A stretch of 6,738 nt of DNA from Candidatus Dadabacteria bacterium (GCA_003229065.1 QIHJ01000324.1:1-6738); one strand, 5' to 3'; numbered from the stretch's first letter, positions 1-6,406 are shown. Notes: generated from the letters alone by a model not told the origin. Numbers and translations: made by a program.

Positions 1-25
1 ATGGTGCGCTAGTGGGGTTTATATA

Positions 26-52
26 AGCTTGAGCTGGAATATAACTCAAGCT
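26..52. repeat. 8-bp inverted repeat with 11-nt loop
   Basis: The arms AGCTTGAG (26-33) and CTCAAGCT (45-52) are exact reverse complements separated by 11 bases. No T-run follows, so it does not look like a complete intrinsic terminator. It could be the remnant of a terminator for a gene left of the window, or a protein-binding dyad. The arms are seen directly; any function is inference. Confidence 0.5.
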
Positions 53-61
53 CCGGATTAA

Positions 62-90
62 ATGTCAGAATATTGTAATTAACGTAAAAT
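62..90 (+). promoter_or_regulatory. Candidate sigma-70-type promoter for the 75-aa gene
   Basis: ATGTCA (62-67, four of six matches to TTGACA) and TAAAAT (85-90, five of six matches to TATAAT) are separated by 17 bases. Transcription would start near 97, giving a leader of about 37 bases before the ATG at 134. The element lies inside the inverted repeat at 67-103. The call rests on consensus matching in AT-rich DNA and is tentative. Confidence 0.35.
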
Positions 91-103
91 CTGGCAATAT
101 TCT
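67..103. repeat. 9-bp perfect inverted repeat over the promoter of the small gene
   Basis: AGAATATTG (67-75) and CAATATTCT (95-103) are exact reverse complements around a 19-base spacer. A short T-rich run (103-106) follows. The dyad covers the spacer and -10 of the candidate promoter at 62-90, as an operator would. It could instead be a weak AT-rich terminator for a transcript coming from the left. The repeat is seen directly; the role is inferred. Confidence 0.55.
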
Positions 104-133
104 TTTCGAGACAAAAAGACGGGGTATATACAT

Positions 134-361
134 ATGAGCGGTGTAGGCACTTTCCCCTTCGGATGGGTAAGGGACGTCCGGAGTGACAACTGGCAGTTGA
201 TCTGGGATCCGAAGACCAAAATTCTTACGGCAAAGGGAGCTTCTTCCAAAAAGATCGTGATGCTCGGTGAATCCCCAAACTGGGAAGATGCGAAAGCGTT
301 TGCCGATAAGGTAATCAAGGATCCCTCTTCTTACTTAGAAGCAAATGGTAAAGCGGATTAA
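134..361 (+). CDS. Small conserved-looking protein of unknown function (75 aa)
   Basis: I do not recognise this protein. It has 75 residues, no signal peptide and no membrane segment, so it is probably cytoplasmic. It is rich in tryptophan for its size (residues 11, 20, 25, 50). The first 45 residues look beta-rich (WQLIWDPKTKILTAKG, then KKIVMLGE). The stretch from about 49 to 70 looks helical (NWEDAKAFADKVIKDPSSYL). The ATG is preceded by GGGG at 121-124, nine bases upstream, an acceptable ribosome binding site. A candidate promoter lies at 62-90 and a strong inverted repeat at 67-103. It stands alone: the next gene starts 135 bases downstream. The reverse-strand frame over it has no features of a gene. 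That it is a real gene is supported by the site spacing and balanced composition, but only homologues would settle it. Confidence 0.7.
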   Translation: MSGVGTFPFGWVRDVRSDNWQLIWDPKTKILTAKGASSKKIVMLGESPNWEDAKAFADKVIKDPSSYLEANGKAD

Positions 362-411
362 ACTAAGCCTGCCCAGCGCTCCATACTCACCATCCGTTAT
401 CTATCGGTTTT

Positions 412-427
412 AATAATACCTATTATT
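412..427. repeat. 7-bp inverted repeat upstream of the hydrolase operon
   Basis: AATAATA (412-418) and TATTATT (421-427) flank a two-base centre (CC). The spacer is too tight for an RNA hairpin, so if it matters it is a DNA-level dyad such as an operator. It sits about 70 bases before the first hydrolase ATG. TATTAT at 421-426 also resembles a -10 box but lacks a good -35. TTGAAA at 432-437 resembles a -35 but lacks a good -10. I therefore cannot fix the operon promoter, although it must lie in 362-496 if the operon has its own. Confidence 0.35.
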
Positions 428-485
428 TAGATTGAAAAAATTCTATCTCAGGTTAGTTTATTTACTCGGATAAATTACTTGCCAC

Positions 486-489
486 AGGA
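486..489 (+). promoter_or_regulatory. Ribosome binding site that sets the first hydrolase start at 497
   Basis: AGGA lies seven bases before the ATG at 497. An in-frame TTG at 479 would extend the protein by six residues, but it has no comparable site in front of it. The ATG is therefore preferred. Confidence 0.6.
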
Positions 490-496
490 CAATATA

Positions 497-1399
497 ATGG
501 ACTATATGGATCAGGAATTGATATCGATTCCATTCGGGAAGAGCAAGATAGACGGTATTTACTACCACAGCATGTTTAAAGAAGGTAATAGAGCCGACGG
601 CAACACTATAGTAATCCATGTCCACGGGTTTCTGGGTAATTTCCTGGACGGGAGCCAGCGTTTTCTTCCCCCTGTTCTGGCCGAAGGAGGTTACTCCTCT
701 CTTGCAATCAATACCCGAATGGCTAACTTCGGCTTATTTTTCGGCTACGGCATATTAAACGATACGATCCCGCAGATAGACAGAGTAGTGGAGTATGCCA
801 AGGAGCTCGGATACAAGAACATAATATTATCGGGATACAGCCTCGGGACCAGCATCATTTTAAGGTATGCGTCCCTTAGAAACGATCCCAGGAAGACTCA
901 TAACATCAGTGGTATAATAACTCTTGCGGCTCCTTATTCGATGCCCGACTCGATCCGGAGGAGGTGGAATTACTGGGGCAGCGAGCCTTCTTATGAAGAG
1001 GTGTTAGAAGAGGCAAAAGACATAATAAAGCCCGGTCTCGAAGGCACAGGGCAGGACCGCACTATACTGATTTACAAAGCGCGTGGAGACACCTACTGTC
1101 CGGAGCATACTGAGATATATACGTACAGGACATGGTGGCACCTAGCCGGGCCTGAGGCTAAGTATGCTATGGCATACAAAAAAATTCAGAATATCAAAGT
1201 TCCTATTCTGCTTATACAGGGCTGGCACGATCAGGTGGTAAAACACGAAGAAGCGCAGGAGCTTGCACAGATCGCGCTGAAAGCCGGCAATAAAGATGTA
1301 TCTGCGTTTTACGTAAACGCCGGCCACACGTTTGAAGATAAAGAGGAAGAGCTCGGAGATATCATTGTAAGGTGGCTGGACAGAAGATTTAAAGACTGA
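497..1399 (+). CDS. Alpha/beta-fold hydrolase (first of a tandem pair)
   Basis: This is a serine hydrolase of the alpha/beta-hydrolase superfamily, 300 residues from the preferred ATG. The oxyanion-loop motif HVHG is at about 41-44. The nucleophile elbow GYSLG places the catalytic Ser at 115. The acid is probably Asp245 (in GWHDQVV), and the base is His277 (in NAGHTF). Between elbow and acid lies a cap region with the motif YRTWW and a nearby PEA. There is no signal peptide or membrane helix, so it is probably cytoplasmic. An in-frame TTG at 479 would add six residues but lacks a ribosome binding site. It is followed after 13 bases by a paralogue with the same motif order, and then by an LhgO-family gene, so the three are probably one transcript. 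The triad supports ester, thioester or amide hydrolysis, but the substrate cannot be told. It is a diverged member that I cannot place in a named subfamily. Confidence 0.88.
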   Translation: MDYMDQELISIPFGKSKIDGIYYHSMFKEGNRADGNTIVIHVHGFLGNFLDGSQRFLPPVLAEGGYSSLAINTRMANFGLFFGYGILNDTIPQIDRVVEYAKELGYKNIILSGYSLGTSIILRYASLRNDPRKTHNISGIITLAAPYSMPDSIRRRWNYWGSEPSYEEVLEEAKDIIKPGLEGTGQDRTILIYKARGDTYCPEHTEIYTYRTWWHLAGPEAKYAMAYKKIQNIKVPILLIQGWHDQVVKHEEAQELAQIALKAGNKDVSAFYVNAGHTFEDKEEELGDIIVRWLDRRFKD

Positions 1400-1412
1400 T
1401 CACTTCACTCAT

Positions 1413-2306
1413 ATGGTTTTAAGACAGAGAAAGATCTTAAGTTTCCAGGCTAAAGACGGGTTTACGGTAAACGGGATGCTGGTTGCCGGGGAGTTTAAGA
1501 GAGAGAAGGAATTATATGACACGCCGATTGTGCTTTTAGTGCACGGTGTCATGGGTAACTTTTTAGCCAGAGGCACTCCGCGACTGCTCCCTAATGCGCT
1601 TGTCGAAAATGGAATAAGCTCGTTTTCAATTAATACCAGAATGGCTTTTATGGGGCAGATATTCGGGGGTGGAATATTCGATGATTCAATAATGGATATA
1701 GAGGCCGCGGTGAACCGTCTGGCTCGGGAGGGTTTCCGGAAAATAATAATACTGGGCTGGAGTTTGGGCGCCAACCAGAGCGTATATTACGCAGTGAACA
1801 TTCACCATCCAAACGTCAGGGGCCTCATACTCGAGGGCTGCTCATACTCGCTGCCCCTTTCCAATAAAAAGAGGCTCGGGAAGTGGGACAGCATACCCTC
1901 CTATGACCATATCTATGAGATAGCAAAAAAGGTGCTGGGCCATGATCCGCGTAACACTAAGAACGACAGGGTGTTTATAATCTACAGGGCCTGGGGCCCG
2001 ACTTTTAACCCTTCGGACGTAGAGCTCCACACCTACAAAACATGGTGGTTCATGAGGAGTCCCGAGGCCCAGAACGCCAAGACCAATGAGATTATTTCAG
2101 GGCTGGGTATCCCCGTACTTTTTATTCACGGCGAAAACGATTATGCTGTTGACGGGGATGAGCCAAGGGAGCTGAAGCGTATACTGAATGAGTCGGGTAA
2201 TAACGACGTCGAGCTTGAATTTATCCCGGATGCAAAGCACGACTGCATGGAAAACCCCGGCGTAACAACGGCTGTGCTTATAGAGTGGCTCTCGAATATC
2301 TCCTGA
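1413..2306 (+). CDS. Alpha/beta-fold hydrolase (second of a tandem pair)
   Basis: This 297-residue protein is a paralogue of the gene before it. The oxyanion motif LVHG is at 42-45. The elbow GWSLG places Ser117. Asp243 (in GENDYAV) and His276 (in DAKHDC) complete the triad. Around the oxyanion loop, 20 of about 35 residues match the upstream copy by eye, including the shared string INTRM. The cap again carries YKTWW and PEA (208-219). The pair therefore arose by an old duplication, with both copies kept catalytically intact. There is no good ribosome binding site before the ATG. It begins 13 bases after the upstream stop, so translation may depend on the preceding gene. A later Met at residue 22 is possible but would remove the first beta strand, which aligns with the other copy, so the ATG at 1413 is kept. 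No export signal is seen. Substrate is unknown. Confidence 0.87.
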   Translation: MVLRQRKILSFQAKDGFTVNGMLVAGEFKREKELYDTPIVLLVHGVMGNFLARGTPRLLPNALVENGISSFSINTRMAFMGQIFGGGIFDDSIMDIEAAVNRLAREGFRKIIILGWSLGANQSVYYAVNIHHPNVRGLILEGCSYSLPLSNKKRLGKWDSIPSYDHIYEIAKKVLGHDPRNTKNDRVFIIYRAWGPTFNPSDVELHTYKTWWFMRSPEAQNAKTNEIISGLGIPVLFIHGENDYAVDGDEPRELKRILNESGNNDVELEFIPDAKHDCMENPGVTTAVLIEWLSNIS

Positions 2307-2322
2307 ATGACCCTTCTTGCCA

Positions 2323-2328
2323 AGAGGA
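2323..2328 (+). promoter_or_regulatory. Ribosome binding site that sets the lhgO start at 2335
   Basis: AGAGGA lies six bases before the ATG at 2335. The alternative in-frame TTG at 2317 would lie upstream of this site and would add six residues before the FAD-binding strand. The ATG is the better start. Confidence 0.7.
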
Positions 2329-2334
2329 TATAAG

Positions 2335-3528
2335 ATGGAACGTGAATGCCAGGTTCTTATCGTAGGTGCGGGAATTACAGGTCTTACGACCGCCCGCGAG
2401 CTATTAAAAAGGGGCGCGGACGACTTGCTGATCATAGAGAAAGAGAAGTTGCTAGGAGCGCACGCAAGCGGGCGCAACAGCGGCGTCCTTCACGCAGGAA
2501 TATATTACAGTCCAGGAACTAATAAAGCGAGATTCTGTGTCGAGGGAAACAGGCTGATGAAAGAGTACTGCAGGGAGCGGGGGCTTACTCTGGAGGAGTC
2601 TGGCAAGGTAATCGTCGCGGGCGATGAAGATACGCTCGAGGGGATTGATGAGCTTAAGAGGAGGGCCGATTCCTGTGGCGCCGAGTCCCGTATTATCGAT
2701 GACAAAGAGCTCTCGGAAATAGAGCCCTACGCTGTAAGGAACGGAAAAGCGCTGTATTCTCCGGACACAGCAGTTATTTCCCCGCTTGAGATACTAGAAT
2801 CCCTTAAAGAAGAGCTCATAGAATCCGGGAAGGTCAAAATTAATTTCAGCACATCTTTTAAAGACATCCGTGGAAGCACCACGGCGGTAACTACGCAGGG
2901 TGATATAAAGTTCGAGAGGTTCGTTAACGCGGCAGGTTCGTTTGCCGACAAGGTTGCGCGGCATTTCGGTGTCGGAGATCGCTACAGGATACTGCCCTTT
3001 AAGGGTACGTATAAAAAGCTAAGCCCCGGGGCTTCACACCTGGTACGTTCGAATATATATCCTGTGCCTGATCTCAGAAACCCTTTTCTAGGGGTTCATT
3101 TTACAAGAGGCGCAGATGGTAACGTGTATCTCGGACCCACTGCCATACCCGCGCTCGGGCGTGAAGAGTATGGGTTTTTAGACGACATTTCAAAAGAAAC
3201 TATCTCTATACTTCTAAGAGACTCTGTGCTTTTTTTCACTAACGAGGCTTTCAGGACAGCGGCAGTCGGCGAAATAAGGAAATACTCAGGCGGGTATCTT
3301 TACAAAGAGGCCAGAAAGCTGGTTCCGGAGCTTAAAGCGGACGATCTGATAGCTTCCCCAAAAGCGGGAATTCGTCCTCAGCTTGTGGATTGGTCATCTA
3401 AAGAGTTGGTTATGGATTTCTTAGTGCTGAGAGAAGCCGATTCGATACATATTCTAAACGCCGTCTCACCAGCATTTACTTGCTCTATGGCGTTCGCGGA
3501 ATATACGGTTGACAAGCTTCTGTGCTGA
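2335..3528 (+). CDS. lhgO: L-2-hydroxyglutarate oxidase/dehydrogenase family FAD enzyme
   Basis: Enzymes of this family oxidise L-2-hydroxyglutarate to 2-oxoglutarate using FAD. The E. coli enzyme passes electrons to the membrane quinone pool. The protein has 397 residues, slightly shorter than the roughly 420 of E. coli LhgO. The dinucleotide-binding motif GAGITG is at 11-16, with the ribose-binding acid at Glu35. The family hallmark GRNSGVLHAGIYY follows at 46-58. The C-terminal part carries GIRPQ (345-349) and the closing FAD segment NAVSPAFTCSMAFAE (375-389). All of this fits the DAO/LhgO group. There is no signal peptide. It starts 28 bases after the second hydrolase, with its own strong ribosome binding site, and is the last gene of the apparent operon. 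Other DAO-family 2-hydroxyacid or amino-acid oxidases are the main alternative. The SGVLHAG motif makes LhgO the best call. Confidence 0.85.
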   Translation: MERECQVLIVGAGITGLTTARELLKRGADDLLIIEKEKLLGAHASGRNSGVLHAGIYYSPGTNKARFCVEGNRLMKEYCRERGLTLEESGKVIVAGDEDTLEGIDELKRRADSCGAESRIIDDKELSEIEPYAVRNGKALYSPDTAVISPLEILESLKEELIESGKVKINFSTSFKDIRGSTTAVTTQGDIKFERFVNAAGSFADKVARHFGVGDRYRILPFKGTYKKLSPGASHLVRSNIYPVPDLRNPFLGVHFTRGADGNVYLGPTAIPALGREEYGFLDDISKETISILLRDSVLFFTNEAFRTAAVGEIRKYSGGYLYKEARKLVPELKADDLIASPKAGIRPQLVDWSSKELVMDFLVLREADSIHILNAVSPAFTCSMAFAEYTVDKLLC

Positions 3529-3565
3529 GCTCAAAGAGCCGGGGGGCGAGACACCGACTTGTGGT

Positions 3566-4792
3566 TTAGGACCAGAGCGCAACATTCGTTCTGGCTTGAT
3601 TAATTCCTTCCCAGAGCAGCACTTTTCTTAAATTCGGGCTCCTGAGTATTTTTATTACTGCATTTTGGTGCCAGTCGAATTTGCCGTTTTGGGATATATA
3701 CGGTAAGAGGCCGTCCTTTTGTGCTGCATCGAACAGGGCGTCTAAAGATTTGTCTCCCAGTCTTGAATAGAATTTATGGAAGTACTTTCCGTATTTGATT
3801 TCCCTGCCGATACCGCTTCTCCAAAGTTTCTCGTACTTTGAAAGAGACTTAGCGCTGTAGTCCTGCCTCTGAAACGCTTCCAGAATTACGCCCGAAGCAA
3901 GCTCAGCGCTGATGAGCCCATAGTATATACCGCCGCCTGTCGTGGTTTTCACCAACCCCGCAGCCTCACCGACAGCGATCACTCTATTGGAATAGCTTCT
4001 GGGTATTGCGCCGTATGCTATCCCCCTCCTTTTTACCCTTCCGATATCTGTGCAGATGTTAGTATATGGGCCTATCCGGGCGAGAATGTTCTTTAAGCCT
4101 GTTGCTGCATCTCCTTCGGTCATCACACCTACCCTGGTTCTTCCGTCTGAAAGCGGTATAGCCCAGCCGAAGAAACCCTCCGAGACCTGACTGCTCCAAT
4201 AAATCCTCAAGCGATCTACGTCGCGGGCTATCACCTCGACCTGGATGCCCTTGGATATTTTCTCGGGTCTTCCCATTCCAAGTGAAGACTGAAGGTTGTA
4301 GCTCACTCCGGTTGCTATGACGGTTAGGGCTGAGTTAACTTCTTTTTCACCCCCGGGTGTTTTCAGAGTTGCCTGAACGCCACCTTCGGTGACTTGTAAA
4401 TTTGTGACTTTCGCGTTGAGCAATATTTGTGCCCCCGCTCGCCCGGCTTCTTTGGCAAGCTCTCCGTCGAAGATGTGCCGGTCTACCACATAAACAGCTT
4501 CCTCAGGGTGGTTGTAGGGGAGGTGGCTTCCGTCGGGGGCGTAAAGCTCGGCATTCTGAATCCTTCCCACTACGGCGTTCTCTGGCAGTGCGTATCTCTG
4601 AAAGGCTTCTTTACTGATAACTCCCGAGCACACTACGCCCCTGCCTATCTCCGAATCCTTTTCAACGAGTATTGTTTTCAGTCCGGACCCTGACAGGAGC
4701 TTTGCCGTGAAAAGCCCGCTCGGCCCCCCGCCTATTACAAGCACGTCGGACTCAAGTTTTTCTATTTCATTGCTCATTGATATGGTAGTCAT
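3566..4792 (-). CDS. Geranylgeranyl reductase family FAD-dependent oxidoreductase
   Basis: Members of this family reduce double bonds of isoprenoid chains, on chlorophyll precursors, archaeal lipids or (MenJ type) menaquinone. The protein has 408 residues. The FAD motif GGGPSG is at 21-26 with acidic Glu44. A family-type cysteine is at 55 (VVCSG). DRHIFDGELA is at 104-113. A variant of the substrate-side YxWxFP motif appears as FGWAIP (208-213). The second FAD motif is GEAAG (275-279), followed by TTTGGGI (283-289). The C-terminal third is helical and less distinctive. No signal peptide or clear membrane helix is seen. The start is uncertain: neither the ATG at 4792 nor the in-frame ATG at 4777 has a ribosome binding site. 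A candidate promoter lies at 4850-4877, divergent from nuoF, and the gene converges on lhgO. Substrate cannot be fixed from sequence. A role in quinone-tail saturation is a guess from the neighbouring complex I gene. Related FixC/halogenase-like flavoproteins are alternatives. Confidence 0.8.
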   Translation of the reverse strand: MTTISMSNEIEKLESDVLVIGGGPSGLFTAKLLSGSGLKTILVEKDSEIGRGVVCSGVISKEAFQRYALPENAVVGRIQNAELYAPDGSHLPYNHPEEAVYVVDRHIFDGELAKEAGRAGAQILLNAKVTNLQVTEGGVQATLKTPGGEKEVNSALTVIATGVSYNLQSSLGMGRPEKISKGIQVEVIARDVDRLRIYWSSQVSEGFFGWAIPLSDGRTRVGVMTEGDAATGLKNILARIGPYTNICTDIGRVKRRGIAYGAIPRSYSNRVIAVGEAAGLVKTTTGGGIYYGLISAELASGVILEAFQRQDYSAKSLSKYEKLWRSGIGREIKYGKYFHKFYSRLGDKSLDALFDAAQKDGLLPYISQNGKFDWHQNAVIKILRSPNLRKVLLWEGINQARTNVALWS

Positions 4793-4849
4793 ATTTCATG
4801 AAAAATTACAATTTACAGTAGAGTTGGCATGTAATTCATTTTGGAACAC

Positions 4850-4877
4850 AAAATAATCTAACTGGATAAAAAGTCAA
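4850..4877 (-). promoter_or_regulatory. Candidate promoter for the geranylgeranyl-reductase-family gene
   Basis: Reading leftwards, TTGACT (4872-4877, five of six) and TATTTT (4850-4855, four of six) are 16 bases apart. The start of transcription would fall near 4843, about 50 bases before the ATG. The ten bases TATTGACTTT around the -35 also occur upstream of tatA. Confidence 0.4.
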
Positions 4878-4903
4878 TATAAACTATATACGACGCCATA
4901 ATG

Positions 4904-4913
4904 AATCCGGATT
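4904..4913. repeat. 10-bp perfect palindrome in the divergent promoter region
   Basis: AATCCGGATT is self-complementary. It lies between the two divergent candidate -35 boxes (4872-4877 and 4948-4953), in otherwise AT-rich DNA. It could be an operator shared by both genes, but a ten-base palindrome can arise by chance. The rest of the 219-base gap (4793-5011) holds only the two candidate promoters and no reading frame of note. Confidence 0.3.
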
Positions 4914-4947
4914 AGCAGGATATAGATATATTATTTTGAATAAACAC

Positions 4948-4975
4948 TTGCCAAGAATCTCAAAACCCATATAGA
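4948..4975 (+). promoter_or_regulatory. Candidate sigma-70-type promoter for nuoF
   Basis: TTGCCA (4948-4953, five of six) and TATAGA (4970-4975, four of six) are 16 bases apart. Transcription would start near 4982, leaving a leader of about 30 bases that ends in the ribosome binding site AGAGGA (5001-5006). This supports nuoF being transcribed from its own promoter and not inside a larger nuo operon. Confidence 0.45.
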
Positions 4976-5011
4976 ATTACACTCCATTAAATGATTACCC
5001 AGAGGAACTAA

Positions 5012-6301
5012 ATGCCAGAATTAAGAATAATCCGGAGTTACGCCGGAGTACCCGACTCCCATAAGATCCAATCATATATCGAAAGGGGCGGGTATCAGGC
5101 GCTCCCAAAGGCGCTCAGCATGGAGCCCGATGATATTATAGACCTGATCAAAAAAGCGGGGCTCAGGGGAAGGGGCGGAGCGGGGTTCCCAACGGGAATC
5201 AAGTGGGGATTTATACAAAGGGATTCAAAGAAACCTATTTATCTGTGCTGTAACGCAGACGAGAGCGAGCCCGGCAGCTTTAAGGACCGCGAGATAATAG
5301 AGCAGGACCCGCACCAGATGCTCGAAGGTATCATAATAGGCTGCTATACGATTAACTCCCACAAGTCATACATATATATAAGAGGTGAAATGCCCTACGG
5401 TGCAGGGGTGCTAGAGCGCGCTCTAGAAGAGGCTTACGATAACGGCTACCTGGGTAAAAATATACTTAACTCGGGTTTTGACCTGGAGGTGGTTGTATTC
5501 AGGGGCGCAGGGGCATACATATGCGGGGAAGAGACAGGACTGTTAGAGTCGATAGAAGGAAAGAACGGCGAGCCCCGCCCTAAGCCGCCTTTCCCTGCAC
5601 AGAGCGGTCTATTCGGCTGCCCTACAATAGTAAACAATGTGGAGACGCTCGCCTTCGTCCCCCATATCATAAACCGGGGGGCAGAGTGGTTTTCCGGGAT
5701 CGGCACGCCCAAGAACACCGGGACAAAGATCTACGGACTGTGCGGACAGGTAAATAACCCCGGGCTATATGAGCTTCCGCTCGGAATACCGCTTCGTCAG
5801 CTTATAGATGAATATGGAGGCGGGGTGCCGGGCGGACGGAAAGTAAAAGCCGTATCTCCGGGGGGCTCTTCGGCAGCTATTCTTACGGCAGATGAGCTCG
5901 ATATTAAGATGGATTTTGACTCGCTCTCCGAGGTGGGCTCGATGTTGGGAACTGCGGGTGTAACGGTGATAGATGATTCCACCTGTATGGTACGAGTAGC
6001 CCAGAATCTGGCGCATTTTTACAGGGACGAATCGTGCGGGCAGTGCGTGCAGTGCAGGGAAGGCACATGGTGGCTTGAGAAAATGCTCACCATGATAGAA
6101 GAGGGAAGGGGCAGGATGGAATACATAGATACCCTCCTGGACGCGTGCTCTCAGATGCGGGGCACGACGATCTGCGCCCTGGCAGACGGCTGTGCGATGC
6201 CTATTGAATCCATAGTGAATAAGTTCCGGCACGAATTCGAAGAGCATATAAAACTCGGCAGGTGTCCTTTTGAGCGCGGGCATATGGGAGAATGGTCGTA
6301 G
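5012..6301 (+). CDS. nuoF: NADH-quinone oxidoreductase subunit F (complex I NADH/FMN subunit)
   Basis: NuoF (Nqo1) is the peripheral complex I subunit that binds NADH and FMN and holds iron-sulfur cluster N3, passing electrons towards quinone. The protein has 429 residues, close to the usual 420-445. The glycine-rich FMN/NADH region GRGGAGFPTGIKW is at 53-65. NADESEPGSFKDRE follows at 81-94 and GAYICGEETGLLESIEG at 167-183. NNVETLA is at 208-214, followed by the SLBB-type domain. The 4Fe-4S ligands are Cys342, Cys345 and Cys348 (in SCGQCVQCREGTWW) and Cys388 (in TTICALAD). There is no N-terminal thioredoxin-like extension or C-terminal ferredoxin domain, which argues against HndC/HoxF-type hydrogenase or formate dehydrogenase subunits. 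The ATG follows AGAGGA by five bases. Unusually, nuoE and nuoG are not adjacent: the flanks are a divergent reductase gene and a convergent tatA. Confidence 0.95.
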   Translation: MPELRIIRSYAGVPDSHKIQSYIERGGYQALPKALSMEPDDIIDLIKKAGLRGRGGAGFPTGIKWGFIQRDSKKPIYLCCNADESEPGSFKDREIIEQDPHQMLEGIIIGCYTINSHKSYIYIRGEMPYGAGVLERALEEAYDNGYLGKNILNSGFDLEVVVFRGAGAYICGEETGLLESIEGKNGEPRPKPPFPAQSGLFGCPTIVNNVETLAFVPHIINRGAEWFSGIGTPKNTGTKIYGLCGQVNNPGLYELPLGIPLRQLIDEYGGGVPGGRKVKAVSPGGSSAAILTADELDIKMDFDSLSEVGSMLGTAGVTVIDDSTCMVRVAQNLAHFYRDESCGQCVQCREGTWWLEKMLTMIEEGRGRMEYIDTLLDACSQMRGTTICALADGCAMPIESIVNKFRHEFEEHIKLGRCPFERGHMGEWS

Positions 6302-6406
6302 CTGGAATATACTTCCGGGAATTAGTGATTGACCAGGGTAACTAAGCAGTACTAAAATAAACTTTCAGAATCAGCAGGCGAAAGATTGTTTGGCGGCAGG
6401 CCCTGA

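Noticed and set aside
2..61. Open frame ending in TAA at 59-61 that could be the tail of an upstream gene
   Set aside because: Only about 19 codons are visible, the composition is not distinctive, and the inverted repeat at 26-52 lies inside it. Chance is as likely.
392..411. Possible terminator after the small gene (CCG/CGG stem followed by TTTT at 408-411)
   Set aside because: Only three contiguous base pairs form, so the hairpin is too weak to call.
1409..1774. 121-codon minus-strand frame over the second hydrolase
   Set aside because: It is antisense to a hydrolase gene with an intact triad, and the translation has no recognisable features.
3529..3565. Possible bidirectional terminator between the convergent lhgO and reductase genes (GCTC-AAA-GAGC)
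   Set aside because: A four-base-pair stem with no T-run on either strand is not a supported terminator.
5765..6283. 172-codon minus-strand frame inside nuoF
   Set aside because: It is a shadow of the well-conserved nuoF reading frame, with no start signal and no recognisable domain.
32..6311. Exact 12-base repeat AGCTGGAATATA at 32-43 and 6300-6311
   Set aside because: About one such match is expected by chance in a window of this size, and flanking bases do not match.
6302..6318. Hairpin just after nuoF (CTGGAA/TTCCGG with a five-base loop)
   Set aside because: The stem has six pairs including one G-U and no following T-run, so it is not convincing as a terminator.
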